A stretch of DNA of 64,000 nucleotides from Saccharomycopsis crataegensis (lineage: Eukaryota > Ascomycota > Saccharomycetes > Ascoideales > Saccharomycopsidaceae). The stretch covers positions 186,001 through 250,000 of the forward strand of contig NW_027043824.1 in assembly GCF_037102585.1 (NCBI RefSeq). Reading direction: 5' to 3'. The notes under the pieces are model-generated. The model ran no database searches. It was not told the origin of the DNA and was given only the letters and a program-made list of their open reading frames with translations. The stretch's first letter is position 1; each line of letters begins with the position of its first letter. This document shows, in pieces, positions 22,595 through 32,567 of this stretch. The translations under genes were made by a program, and so were the position numbers.

Positions 22595-23707
22595 CTAATT
22601 TTCTTCAATATTATCTTTCTTTGCCCTCCGTTTCATAATCTCCACCTCTTCCTCACCTTTTCTGATATTCTTTTCAACCACTAAAGTTCTTAATAGCTGA
22701 TTTTCCATTTTCAAGTTCTTTACTTTCAGCTCCAAATCTGACGCCAACTCTTGTAGATTCCTCAAGTCTCTTTCAAGCTGCTGCTCCTTAAGTTTCTTTT
22801 TGATACGGAATCGGGCACTGGCGGCAGTGTTTCTGCGGCGCTTATCCTGTTCGGTGACGGCAAATGAGTTCTCCTTGATATCATCGTTATCTAAAGGCAT
22901 AGTTTCGGCATTACTCATCCTAGAACTCATGGAATCTAAGCTTCCATCGACAGAACTGCCGGCAGTTACGGAATTAGATGGTACGCTGGTTTTAGAAATC
23001 CCATGAGCAGATGAGCGAAAATTGCTAAGTTTTTCGATGCGGCTTGGTTTTAAAAATGTCCTTGGGGAGATTGCAGAGTTGTTATTGAGAGTGTCACTGT
23101 TCGTGGAACTAGAAAGTGGGTTTGTTGAACCTGTAATAGGACCGGTAATAGAAGTTAGAGCCGATAATATGGCTTGGCTATTATCGTTATTATTATCATT
23201 ATTTTGAGCTAAATGAGGATTTTCTTTGGCGATCAAAGACGCCAACATGGATATCTGATGATCTGTTAAGCCTGCTCTTTGTAATGAGGCTCTAGCACCA
23301 GCAGGAATATGAACTTGAAGGGAGGCATTACTGTGGCTATCATTGTCACTATTATTTGTCAAAGAATGGAAGTTATTAGTCTGAGGATTGCTGTTGATAT
23401 CGTTAGTGGTATTATTGTTAAGGGCACGAGGGGAAACGGGGTAACCGTCTTGACCAAAGCCATTGAATTTTGGTTTTTCTTCGTCAGTGAATATAAATGA
23501 GTTATCAACAAATGACTTCAAATCGTCTTCCATATTGCTGTGGTTGGTTGCAGGGCCAGTGTATGCTGGATGGTCTAGTTCAGGCATAAATGTTTCCACA
23601 TAGACGAGTTGCTCGAGAAGCGACGAGTTCGAGTAGATTTCGCTGATGGTATTTTTGGTATCCAAAAGGTTGCTGGCATCGTTGTCGTTATTTGCCGGGG
23701 ATGACAT
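22595..23707 (-). CDS. bZIP transcription factor, cys-3/Met4/Met28 type
   Basis: 370-aa predicted transcription factor. The basic region at residues 289-305 (KRRRNTAASARFRIKKK) has the NTAASARFRIKKK signature of the fungal sulfur regulators (Neurospora CYS-3, Aspergillus MetR, yeast Met4/Met28). A leucine-zipper heptad region follows at about 312-345. Earlier segments are an acidic hydrophobic patch SFVDNSFIFTDEE (65-77), a possible activation domain, and a short helical motif RASLQRAGLTDHQISMLASLIA (139-160). The rest is Asn/Ser-rich. Its own upstream region has a CACGTGA element, the target type of Cbf1-Met4-Met28 complexes. Whether it is the Met4 or Met28 orthologue cannot be decided here. 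Confidence 0.85.
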   Translation of the reverse strand: MSSPANNDNDASNLLDTKNTISEIYSNSSLLEQLVYVETFMPELDHPAYTGPATNHSNMEDDLKSFVDNSFIFTDEEKPKFNGFGQDGYPVSPRALNNNTTNDINSNPQTNNFHSLTNNSDNDSHSNASLQVHIPAGARASLQRAGLTDHQISMLASLIAKENPHLAQNNDNNNDNSQAILSALTSITGPITGSTNPLSSSTNSDTLNNNSAISPRTFLKPSRIEKLSNFRSSAHGISKTSVPSNSVTAGSSVDGSLDSMSSRMSNAETMPLDNDDIKENSFAVTEQDKRRRNTAASARFRIKKKLKEQQLERDLRNLQELASDLELKVKNLKMENQLLRTLVVEKNIRKGEEEVEIMKRRAKKDNIEEN

Positions 23708-23832
23708 GGTGTGTATTTATAACAATAACAGTATTCATATTCATAATAATAGAGCCAACGTCAAAAAAGTGGTGGCAGCAGCAATCGATGCTTTTATAAC
23801 CATCAAAAAAGTGTGGGAAAATGGCGCGCTGG

Positions 23833-23838
23833 CACGTG
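23833..23838 (-). promoter_or_regulatory. CACGTG E-box upstream of the bZIP gene
   Basis: GGCACGTGAGA context, about 126 bp upstream of the bZIP ATG. It is the class of site bound by Cbf1 with Met4/Met28 in yeast, so autoregulation is possible. Confidence 0.5.
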
Positions 23839-23947
23839 AGACCACATACAAAAAGATCTTTGGGCTTTATCATTGTGATAGATCAGATCCCCCACCCACC
23901 CACCAATAATTGTTAAACGTAGAAGACATATGTATATATCTTATTTA

Positions 23948-24472
23948 TTAAGACGCCATCACTGATTGAGCCCCCACATACTCATTATCAGTCATAATAA
24001 TCTGCGTGGTGGTGTTGGCACTAATCTCCTTCAACATCATCATTATCCGTAAGTACTCCATCGCCCTTTTCCCTGCACTTATATTCTGATGATACCATTT
24101 ATTCATCCCATTCACCACGACCTGACCAATACCTGCCAATGATCCTTCCAGTTTGAGCAGTTTCAATTGCTCTAGCAAATCAACAAGTGAGTCGCTGGAT
24201 AAGTAACTTATCGAGCCTAGTACCTTATTTAGCCGTCCCAAGTACTCATCCTGTAAAAGTTGGCTGGATTTTAGTAATTCCTGCTGGATATGGCGTCCCA
24301 AATCCCCATACGGGAATCTATCACCAGACAGCGATAACAAGTCAAGAATGATTACTTTTGTATCATGGGTAATCACAAAGTTGGAGATAACCGCGATCGA
24401 CCTCAGGTAAACCACGGGTAACTGCTTGTCTTGAATTAGCACCAATGATTGTATATCGGTTGGTCTTGTCAT
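23948..24472 (-). CDS. Unrecognised 174-aa protein
   Basis: I do not recognise this protein. Its first 65 residues read as alternating beta-type hydrophobics (LPVVYLRSIAVISNFVITHDTKVIILDLLSL), compatible with a small OB-like fold. Residues 65-160 are mainly helical (YLSSDSLVDLLEQLKLLKLEGSLAG, KRAMEYLRIMMMLKEIS). There is no signal peptide, membrane span or cysteine. It is divergent from REV7 with only about 237 bp between starts, so the two may be co-regulated. OB-type partners of the Ten1/Stn1 or RPA kind are conceivable but nothing proves it. The ATG start is clear and the frame is complete. Confidence 0.65.
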   Translation of the reverse strand: MTRPTDIQSLVLIQDKQLPVVYLRSIAVISNFVITHDTKVIILDLLSLSGDRFPYGDLGRHIQQELLKSSQLLQDEYLGRLNKVLGSISYLSSDSLVDLLEQLKLLKLEGSLAGIGQVVVNGMNKWYHQNISAGKRAMEYLRIMMMLKEISANTTTQIIMTDNEYVGAQSVMAS

Positions 24473-24709
24473 TTAATTCAATTGTCCAACATGATTTAAT
24501 GTTTTATTTTTTCAATTATGACAGAGTATCTATTTCATGGTGTTATAATCACTTTTTTTTTTATTTTTTTTTTTTGCCCCATCACATATAGATGGATGGC
24601 GACGTGCGTTTAGATCACAATGCTTCCTCTCAACTCCAGAATTTTTCTGCTCTGCTTCTTTATATATATCCTCTACTCGATACCCTTTATTAGTATTGAA
24701 TACAATAAA

Positions 24710-25744
24710 ATGTCAAACAATAATGTTCCATTCACTCCCCAGAACCTATACTTCACCCTCGGGGAATTCATTTTGTCATGGCTCAATATCATTTCTTACC
24801 ATAGGAAATTATATCCTCCAGAATCATTCAACGCCAATGAACTAACCTCTTTTGGTATCATAGTTCCCATGAGCAGACATCCCAATGTAATCAAGTGGCA
24901 GAAGGATTTGGTTGCAGAGATACTCGAGCTTTTGGTGGATGTCCAACAAAAAACCAGTATCAACAGATTCTCTGATAAGATACTCGATCTGCAAGATGAC
25001 GATGATGATATTGAAATCAGCAATAAAAATGACAGATCAATAACCATTAACAGAATCAAGAGCGTATCGCTTATAATTTTCAAGAATTTGTTTCCGAAAA
25101 AAAACACCAAGGGCTTCAATCCATCAATTGACCCGATCCCCATCGAAAAATTCACTATTGATTTATCCCAGATACATATCCCTTCTAATGACGACTTGAC
25201 AAAACAAATCGATGCGACCAATACCCTCAACTGGTCAATGGTATATGAAGAATTCAGATCTGCGGTAATGGATCTATTAGCTAAATTGAGAATCGCAAAT
25301 GATAGTGATCCAGCTGATCTAGGACCACAAAAACCTGAAAATGATCCATTTGACCAATTTCTGGGATCCTTTGGATCATCATTAGAAAGTCTGGCTAAAG
25401 GAGGTATTAAAGCACACTCTTTGCCGGCTACTGAGAATATTAATCAAATATCATCATCGGCAATTACTACTGATTCCCAAAAAAATAGAACGGTCTTGGA
25501 TAATTACGACATCGAACTCTCTTACGATGTGTATCTTGAGACCCATAAAGACTTAAGCATAACAAATTATAGCCAGGATTGGATGCTAGATACTAAACAG
25601 CAATTGGTTAATAAATCAGATCAAACTCATCGAAACCCAGCGGTGGCTAACGATTCACAAGGGATGAAAGTACAGTTCAGGTCGATTAAAGGGGTGGAAG
25701 TGGGTCCATTAGAGTTTCATCAATGGTACGAGAAGGTGGTATGA
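24710..25744 (+). CDS. REV7: HORMA protein Rev7 (DNA polymerase zeta subunit)
   Basis: 344-aa HORMA-domain protein, by pattern the accessory subunit of translesion polymerase zeta (Rev3-Rev7). Key matches to the Rev7/MAD2L2 family are LSWLNIISYHRKLYPPESF (22-40), the PMSRHPNVIKWQKDLV strand-helix (53-68; compare QMSCHPELNQYI in human), and PIEKFTIDL (144-152; compare VEKFVFEI). WSMVYEEFRSAVMDLLAKL (178-196) is the later HORMA helix. It is about 100 residues longer than S. cerevisiae Rev7 because of polar insertions (about 85-115 and 200-275). An in-frame ATG 30 codons upstream (24620) would add a hydrophobic leader, which I treat as untranslated. Confidence 0.85.
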   Translation: MSNNNVPFTPQNLYFTLGEFILSWLNIISYHRKLYPPESFNANELTSFGIIVPMSRHPNVIKWQKDLVAEILELLVDVQQKTSINRFSDKILDLQDDDDDIEISNKNDRSITINRIKSVSLIIFKNLFPKKNTKGFNPSIDPIPIEKFTIDLSQIHIPSNDDLTKQIDATNTLNWSMVYEEFRSAVMDLLAKLRIANDSDPADLGPQKPENDPFDQFLGSFGSSLESLAKGGIKAHSLPATENINQISSSAITTDSQKNRTVLDNYDIELSYDVYLETHKDLSITNYSQDWMLDTKQQLVNKSDQTHRNPAVANDSQGMKVQFRSIKGVEVGPLEFHQWYEKVV

Positions 25745-26431
25745 GTTTAAGAAAAGTAATGAAAAGTTTAAACGGCAACAATTTCAATGATCCGAAAAAA
25801 AATAATTCTGAAATGAATCAAAAGAGTGGAATCCAGTATTATTTTCAAGCAATTTTAATACTATAGTCTATTTTGGACTTAGAGCTGCTGGCCAGCCCAT
25901 GATTTTCATTATCATAACCTACACTAGAATGTTGACAGTATATCATGAACCGAAGGATTGAATTATACTCAAATATTTGAAATGAGACGTGGTCAACACC
26001 ATAACTATGAGAGAACAATGCAAGTTGGTCTCAAAAAGAGAACTCAAATGAAGTGTTTGCCCAAAAACATTTTGTTCAAGATTGCACTAGAGTGTTTCTC
26101 TAAAATTTCATGATAATAAATTTATATTCTTTTTCGCGTTCTCTGTTGATAACCACAAATAAATACTTTCTCTTACTGTCTTTTTATAATCAAACACAGT
26201 TCATATTTTCAACTATAGAAACCAAATTCGGTTTTAGATTATTTTACTCTTGAAATCTGGGAAAAAAATACGAGGAGGCAGCTCCTAAATATATCGTTTC
26301 TAAACTTATATTAATTGTGTATGTTATGAAACTTTTTTTTTTTTTTTTTTTTTATAGTTCTCTATATAATAATCTTAGTATTATACCAATCATCATCTCG
26401 ACAGGAGGTAACTATCAGCCAAAATACACCG
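25745..26431. other. Convergent intergenic region REV7 / PGM3
   Basis: 687 bp, AT-rich, with a 21-T tract at 26334-26354. It lies between two 3' ends, which is long for a convergent gap. I found no gene or RNA signature. Confidence 0.5.
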
Positions 26432-28276
26432 TCATGGATGAACTTCCTCTAAATTGTATTCATCTGGTTTGAACCATTCTTTTCTTAATGTAAACCAAAC
26501 ATTTTTAGCAAATTCAGCAGCCGAAGCTTCGGTATTAGATTTTCCCTCTATGTAGACTTTTAACTTTGGTTCCGTACCCGAGCCTCTGGCAGTGAACCTC
26601 ACAAATTGCCCATCATCAGCATTCTTTGGTTCCAAGATCCCGGTGATCATTTGTGAAGAGCTATCCGCCGGCAATAAAGGAAAATGATCAGGTGTCAAAC
26701 TCTCATATCCGATAGTCAAATCCCGCCAATAAGTACACTTGAAATCACCAATGTTTTGGGGTTGATTAACATAAGAACTTCTGATTTTTCCAAAGATTTT
26801 CTCAGTGATGGTCAAGTCACTAAATTTGTAATACCCATTGAATTCTTTGAAGTACCCAAACTTTTTAAATCCATCTTCCAATTTATCAGTAAGTGAAATT
26901 CCTTGTTTAATAACATAGTGGTAGTATAATTGTAGGAAAACCGTCGTAGCTGCAAGACCATCTTTATCGTGGACATTACCAAACATAAAACCAATCGCCT
27001 CTTCATATCCAAATGGAACGTCATAGCCTTCATTAATTAATGAGATGGCCTTATTACCAATCCATTTGAATCCAGTTAAAGTATCACAAAAGTTAAATCC
27101 TAGTTTTTTAGCCATCGATCCAATCATTTGAGAAGATACCGTAGAATTAACGATAAAAACTTTAGATAAATCTTCTCCAGAAGCAACCTTTTGGTCAATT
27201 ACATAGTTAGCAAAAAGGAACCCGATCTCATTACCGGTCAATTGACGAAATTGACCAGTTTCCTTATCTCGAACTGCAGCGCTGAATCTATCAGCATCAG
27301 GATCATTCGCGATAATAAGGTCCACGTTTTCATCATTGGCGGTTTGAATGGCACAATCCAACGCTCCTTTTTCTTCAGGGTTTGGAAATCTCACTGTCTT
27401 AAAGTCAGGATCAGGAGAAGCTTGGTCTTTTACCACATGATAATTAATATTTTCCGATAATTTGAACAAATCTTCAAAAATCGGCACCACAAATTCATGT
27501 CCCACCCCGTGCATCGGGGTATATACGAATTTTAATTGCTGATAGTCATTATTTGTGAACCCAACATCCAAAACCACCTTAGCTTTCAAAGTTTGGTAAA
27601 AATCTTTTGTCACCGATTCTTTGACAAATTCAATATCTCCCTGGAAATCATCAAAATTCTTATACGACTCCCACACTCCATTCCAAGGTTGCAAATTCTC
27701 AAGGATCGCGTTGGCTATTCCGGAATCGTGAGGTGGGATTATCTGGCACCCATTATTCCAATAAACCTTATATCCATTATCTGCCGCGGGGTTATGTGAA
27801 GCAGTGATCATTACCCCAACATCGGCATGGAATAAATCCACCGCAAACGGCACAAACGGCGTGGCCACAAGCGTACTACTGGCACCTTCTGAATCATCTT
27901 TGAATTCAAGAAACTTCACTTTATATCCAGCAATCCCAAATACCACCGCAGTGATCTTAGCAAACTCTCTAGAATTATGACGATGATCATGACCAACCAC
28001 CGCCACTCCTTTGTGCGGCTGGGAAATCTGTTCTTGAACGTATTTTGCAAGCCCTTGAGACGCTTGAAGTACCGTCACATCATTAAGACGATTAAATCCT
28101 GCTTCCATCTTGGCTCGTAAACCTGCAGTACCAAAAGAGATTCTTGAGGCTAGGAGATGGGTCAATGTGGTTGTATCCTTTTCGGCCCATAATTTCTCAA
28201 TTTGCCCACGGGTGATTGGATTAATATCTATATCAAGCCATTGTTTGACAAGTGATTCAAAATTAGTGGAAGACAT
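26432..28276 (-). CDS. PGM3: Phosphoribomutase / phosphoglucomutase, Pgm3 type
   Basis: 614-aa alpha-D-phosphohexomutase family enzyme of the Pgm3/Prm15 (human PGM2) group, interconverting ribose-1-P and ribose-5-P and weakly glucose phosphates. The catalytic phosphoserine loop is MITASHNPAADNGYKVYW. The metal-binding loop is DPDADRFSAAV, the sugar-binding loop is YEEAIGFMFG, and the phosphate-binding RGSGTEPKLKVYIEG lies near the C-terminus. FGTAGLRAKM at about residue 48 is the usual N-terminal signature. Length matches S. cerevisiae Pgm3 (622 aa). The frame begins with TTG three codons earlier, so I chose ATG 28276. A full in-frame scan found no CTG codon in 614. Confidence 0.93.
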   Translation of the reverse strand: MSSTNFESLVKQWLDIDINPITRGQIEKLWAEKDTTTLTHLLASRISFGTAGLRAKMEAGFNRLNDVTVLQASQGLAKYVQEQISQPHKGVAVVGHDHRHNSREFAKITAVVFGIAGYKVKFLEFKDDSEGASSTLVATPFVPFAVDLFHADVGVMITASHNPAADNGYKVYWNNGCQIIPPHDSGIANAILENLQPWNGVWESYKNFDDFQGDIEFVKESVTKDFYQTLKAKVVLDVGFTNNDYQQLKFVYTPMHGVGHEFVVPIFEDLFKLSENINYHVVKDQASPDPDFKTVRFPNPEEKGALDCAIQTANDENVDLIIANDPDADRFSAAVRDKETGQFRQLTGNEIGFLFANYVIDQKVASGEDLSKVFIVNSTVSSQMIGSMAKKLGFNFCDTLTGFKWIGNKAISLINEGYDVPFGYEEAIGFMFGNVHDKDGLAATTVFLQLYYHYVIKQGISLTDKLEDGFKKFGYFKEFNGYYKFSDLTITEKIFGKIRSSYVNQPQNIGDFKCTYWRDLTIGYESLTPDHFPLLPADSSSQMITGILEPKNADDGQFVRFTARGSGTEPKLKVYIEGKSNTEASAAEFAKNVWFTLRKEWFKPDEYNLEEVHP

Positions 28277-28546
28277 ATTTCTCAAGGCTGACTTTGTGTG
28301 TATGTATTCTCTTTCATTTGGTGTGCGATGGGGGGATGGCTTTTATATATATCCCATCACAGGTTTTTTCCATTTACCCTGCAGGCAAGGAAGGCATTTG
28401 GCACCTTAATCTACGGCAACACCATAACCATAAAAAAATCAATTTTTCTACAAGATCATGCTGTCCAAAATTATCATACTATGACATTAATATTACATAA
28501 AAGAGAACGGAGAAGAGGAAAAATCTTCACAAAATTGGTAAATATT

Positions 28547-30439
28547 TTATTCCTTTGCATTGGCTTCTGCCAATTCGTACTCTTTTTTCGCCTTAATAAG
28601 AGATTTGATCACTGGCAATAATAAAGTTTTAGCATATTCCTCATGCTCAGTAGCTTTTTCAGGAGGTGCAGAGTCTTTAACAGTTTTGATAGCAGCATAA
28701 ACTCTCTTCACACATTTTTTGATACTATTGTACAATCTTTTTGTGGTGTTCACTTGGGCAGGATCTCCGCTATTGAAATGTAGCCAAAAATGCTTGAGAA
28801 ATTCTTCAGACGTAATATGGACCAATCTAAGGTTTTCCACCAGCGGCCCTGGGATTTTGAGCTTATCAGAAGACACTTGATCAACCTGTGTCGATGACCC
28901 AATGGCGCTCATTATATTTTCAACTGCAGACATACTGGCTGTTGTAGGATCAGCAATAGTGCTGCCAATGAAATCCCGCTCCATGGTTTGGGCAACCTGC
29001 CAGTTCTGTTTTGACTGTTTAGCATTTTTAATGAGATTAGACAAGATTTCTTTATTCACAAGATCAATGGACTGTTTTTCTTGATAAACCGATTTCAAAT
29101 CAATTGATCCTTCAGGGAAGTAATTCTTCATCTTGTCAACCACCATCGCCACCTCAGCATCACCGACGGTACTGGATTTATCATTAATTTGCACTGACTT
29201 GAAGTTGTTTACGTGCAATTCCACAAATTCTGCATCATTTGATTGCCCCAAATCTTCGAAACGAAGCTCTTCTGTTTTTTCTTTGATCTCCTCTTCCAAT
29301 TCTGCTGCTGGTGAGATTTTTCTTCTTTTGGCCTTTATGTAATTTTCTTCATCTTCCACATTAGCCACCAATTTTTTACTCAATCTGTTGTACCCTCTCA
29401 TAATAGAAATCATATCCTTATCCTTATCAGGTCTCATTGTAAAATCGGGTTGATTACCCAATTTTTGTGAATTATCATCCTCATTGCCTTCCACATTATA
29501 GAATCTATTTATTACAATATCATCAATATTAACATCATCTTCTCCTCTTTCGGCAAGTTTGGCATTCTTGTCTTCTTCATCCATTAATGCAAGTTCTTCA
29601 TCGGTCACTTTCAAATACGTATCAAGAATGAGATCCCCTTTTTCATTCTTATTGGGTTTCTCCCCACGTAATTTACGAAACAATTTGGACGCAAAAAATC
29701 TCGACCAGAAATCCCCTTCCGGAATTCTAGGCACATTATCTTCGTATGCCTTTCTGACGATAGGATATTGATCAAAGATTGCGTGGATTTTTTCTCTGGT
29801 CACATTCAATTCGACACTGTTGTAACTGGATGCCACCAAACTAATGGTACTCAAAACATTATATGGACCCTTTTTTGCTTTGCTCTTTAAGGCAAATGTA
29901 CCCAATAAATGGAGTCTGGTTTTCCAAAACTCTTGTGGATCTAGTTTATTTCTAATAACAGTTTCTGTGAAAACCTGCTTTAGACCTGGTTCGCTATTGA
30001 GTAATCGCTGTTGAAGTTCTAGATTGTCCAATAATTTCTTTGGGTCCAATATTTCTTCTAGATTGTCTTTTGATTGTGTTAGTTGAATTTGTAGCGATTG
30101 TGATTGTTTGGTAGTTTCTTTGGACATTTCTTGCCGTTCGACAATCAATCGGAGCGAATCTTTTATGGTTTCCATAATCATCTTGTTGGTAAAACTGAAG
30201 ACGGTTTTACTTGGTTCTGCTTCACCCTCTAGCGTATGAACCAAACGAATTAATAGTTTATCTGATGTGGCAGGCGAGGCTTGAAGGTTCGTTATTGATC
30301 GAAGAGGGATATCTAGCCTGGGTATGGCAACAGATTGATCTGCTGCAATCCATTTGAGCATGGGTGGGTCAGCCGTCTCGTATATAGAGAGCAACCCATT
30401 CTTCTTTTTAAAGATAGCTGCACCACTTACCGTTGCCAT
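28547..30439 (-). CDS. TFB1: TFIIH core subunit Tfb1 (p62)
   Basis: 630-aa subunit of TFIIH, which works in RNA polymerase II initiation and nucleotide excision repair. The N-terminal PH/PTB domain is at about 1-115 (GLLSIYETADPPMLKWIA, VFSFTNKMIMETIKDSL). Two BSD domains follow, with DPQEFWKTRLHLLG at about 166-179 and GDFWSRFFASKLFRKLRG at about 241-258. The C-terminal half contains the conserved EEFLKHFWLHFNSGDPAQV and a final helical segment. Length matches S. cerevisiae TFB1 (642 aa). The start region (MATVSGAAIFKKKNG) fits the family. Confidence 0.93.
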   Translation of the reverse strand: MATVSGAAIFKKKNGLLSIYETADPPMLKWIAADQSVAIPRLDIPLRSITNLQASPATSDKLLIRLVHTLEGEAEPSKTVFSFTNKMIMETIKDSLRLIVERQEMSKETTKQSQSLQIQLTQSKDNLEEILDPKKLLDNLELQQRLLNSEPGLKQVFTETVIRNKLDPQEFWKTRLHLLGTFALKSKAKKGPYNVLSTISLVASSYNSVELNVTREKIHAIFDQYPIVRKAYEDNVPRIPEGDFWSRFFASKLFRKLRGEKPNKNEKGDLILDTYLKVTDEELALMDEEDKNAKLAERGEDDVNIDDIVINRFYNVEGNEDDNSQKLGNQPDFTMRPDKDKDMISIMRGYNRLSKKLVANVEDEENYIKAKRRKISPAAELEEEIKEKTEELRFEDLGQSNDAEFVELHVNNFKSVQINDKSSTVGDAEVAMVVDKMKNYFPEGSIDLKSVYQEKQSIDLVNKEILSNLIKNAKQSKQNWQVAQTMERDFIGSTIADPTTASMSAVENIMSAIGSSTQVDQVSSDKLKIPGPLVENLRLVHITSEEFLKHFWLHFNSGDPAQVNTTKRLYNSIKKCVKRVYAAIKTVKDSAPPEKATEHEEYAKTLLLPVIKSLIKAKKEYELAEANAKE

Positions 30440-31487
30440 TCTGGAGGTGGTGCTCGGGTGATATCTTATAGAATTATGGTTGGAGGAGATAATTTAAAAC
30501 CTGGCGTTCCATCATTGTCACACTGTTGGAACTGGCAGATGATGGAGAGTGTGTAAAATTTCACCCAAACGCCATCATACAGAAAATAGTCACGTGTGTA
30601 GACTGGTAGGTTCTTTTTGCGTAACCAACTATTATCAGCCAGTATTTTATAGTTCCCTCGCAATAATAGTTTATCGTTTATTAATAGTGACTAATTTAAT
30701 CTAGTTTCTACCCGGTGTAATTAAAATGGTGAAGTATGGCTATTATATATCCCAGTGTAAGCGTTTTTCAAGATTGATTAGTGATATTAATGGGCTTCCG
30801 CATTGAACATTTCTAAACCACTATTGTTTGTATTTGATAGAAAAAAGAAAAAAAAAGGTTGGAGAAATTGTCTTATCTTATGCTGATTGGCTTCAAACTG
30901 AGTCCCTGAACGAATTATTTTAAAAGATAAGACCATTTTGATGACAATTAGGCTTACCTTTATCCTTTTCTCCACCATTAACTTGAAACTGTAACGTTGC
31001 TGCAAGAACAATAGAGATGCGTTACGAATGGAATAAAGACCACACAAAACAAAACAGACAAACCATAATATTTCATTATGCGATATGCCATTTCTTAAGA
31101 ATCTTCTGAGGATCGTAACATATATAATATACTATGTATTGGTAGTTTACTTATTCATTGATGTCTTAGAAGAATAGCTTTGTTGATCATGGAAAGTTTT
31201 CAATACACATCCAATAGCAAGTAACAATAACAAATTTCGAAATATCTAGATCAGATAGAAAACCAGTACAAGCTTCTATCTCTGTAAAATAATGCGGCCC
31301 ATTCTCACCAAAACAAAATGGGAAAATTGTAATTTAAAAAGCATATTAGAGATGTATGTATTTTCTATTTGAGTAATTCTATAAAAGCAAACAAAAAAAA
31401 AAAATTATTTTGAACAAAAATCGCAATTGAGTTTCATAAAAGATGATAGTTTGAATCTGAAGAGATAGATACGGTAAATAGTTCCTT
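30440..31487. other. TFB1 promoter and 3' region of the repeat-protein gene
   Basis: 1.05 kb. A CACGTG E-box at 30591-30596 lies about 150 bp upstream of TFB1. The remainder is AT-rich with no supported gene; the 86-codon frame at 30787-31047 has no family likeness. Confidence 0.5.
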
Positions 31488-32567
31488 TCAGGCGGCAGTA
31501 GCAGTGGCAGTGTCAGTAACACTATCAGTGGCAGTGGCAGTAGCGGTGGCAGTGGCAGTGGCAGAACTGATTAACAGACCGAGAGAATTGTAGATGTCAC
31601 CTTCGCTGTCGGTATAGGTACCATCGCCAACAGGACACAAGTTCTCGGCTGATGGAACGCATGTGCTCGATGAGGCTGCGGCAGAAGCAGAGGTAGAGGC
31701 ATCAGCGGAATCAGAACCACTGTCTGCAAATTGGCCTCCCAAAGCGGCAATGGCACCACCAGCAACAGCAAGCTCACCAGCATTCTTAACGCCACTCATT
31801 ACTTTAGATTTAATCGATTTAGAAGTTGTTGTAGCAGTTTTCTCAGCCAGATCAACTTTAGTTGGCGTGTCAGCAGACGATCCGCTGTTGGTTGTTTTTT
31901 TGTTAGAAGAGGAGTCGCTGTTGGTTGTGTCGTCACTAGCAGGCTTTTGTATGCCACCATTGGAGGAACCACTGTTTGTTTTTTCACCAGAAGTTGTTGT
32001 AGCAGTTTTCTCAGCCAGATCAACTTTAGTTGGCGTGTCAGCAGACGATCCGCTGTTGGTTGTTTTTTTGTTAGAAGAAGAGTCGCTGTTGGTTGTTTCG
32101 TCACTAGCAGGCTTTTGTATGCCACCATTGGAAGTGCCACTGCTTGTTTTTTTACTGGAAGAAGAGTCGCTGTTGGTTGTTTCGTCACTAGCAGGCTTTT
32201 GTATGCCACCATTGGAAGTGCCACTGCTTGTTTTTTTACTGGAAGAGGAGTCGCTGTTGGTTGTGTCGTCACTAGCAGGCTTTTGTATGCCACCATTGGA
32301 GGAACCACTGCTTGCTTTGTCGCCATTGGATTTTGATTCAGCACTATTAGATGAGCCACTTTTATTTTTCTCTTTACCAGAACTGGAAGATTTATCTTCT
32401 GCAGTTGTTTTCTTGTGAGTCTGTAAGACTTCTTCTGATTTTCCTGCACTTGCTCTTTTGGCGAGAGCACCTTGGTCAGTGGCTTCTCGGTCTTCCAAGG
32501 AGCCAAGAGGATAAGATTGAGCAAGCATAGTAAGGATCGTGATTTGCAAGATCTTGGATAAAAGCAT
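31488..32567 (-). CDS. Secreted Ser/Thr-rich tandem-repeat protein with Kex2-type site
   Basis: 359-aa predicted secreted or cell-surface protein with no recognised orthologue. Residues 1-18 are a signal peptide (MLLSKILQITILTMLAQS). LAKR at 35-38 is a Kex2-like cleavage site that would release a short propeptide. Four tandem copies of a unit centred on SNGGIQKPASD[D/E]TTNSDSSS follow (about 86-249). The first two are 28 residues; the last two are extended by an added segment containing DTPTKVDLAEKTATTTS. Then comes a Gly/Ala hydrophobic stretch (about 262-280), a compact segment with Cys303 and Cys311 and GDGTYTDSEGDIYNSLG, and a TA-repeat tail without a GPI signal. The composition suggests heavy O-mannosylation and a cell-wall or matrix role. 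It lies alone in a gene-poor 3.7 kb stretch. Confidence 0.75.
   Translation of the reverse strand: MLLSKILQITILTMLAQSYPLGSLEDREATDQGALAKRASAGKSEEVLQTHKKTTAEDKSSSSGKEKNKSGSSNSAESKSNGDKASSGSSNGGIQKPASDDTTNSDSSSSKKTSSGTSNGGIQKPASDETTNSDSSSSKKTSSGTSNGGIQKPASDETTNSDSSSNKKTTNSGSSADTPTKVDLAEKTATTTSGEKTNSGSSNGGIQKPASDDTTNSDSSSNKKTTNSGSSADTPTKVDLAEKTATTTSKSIKSKVMSGVKNAGELAVAGGAIAALGGQFADSGSDSADASTSASAAASSSTCVPSAENLCPVGDGTYTDSEGDIYNSLGLLISSATATATATATATDSVTDTATATAA
31821..32312 (-). repeat. Coding tandem repeats in the secreted protein gene
   Basis: Four units: two of about 84 bp, then two longer ones of about 156-168 bp made by adding a second module. Copies are nearly identical at DNA level, so recent duplication or gene conversion and length polymorphism between strains are expected. 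Confidence 0.85.

Noticed and set aside
31663-32524. Long overlapping frames (251, 241 and 201 codons) across the secreted-protein gene
   Set aside because: They are by-products of the repetitive, stop-poor coding repeats. The minus-strand frame with the signal peptide and Kex2 site is the sensible gene.
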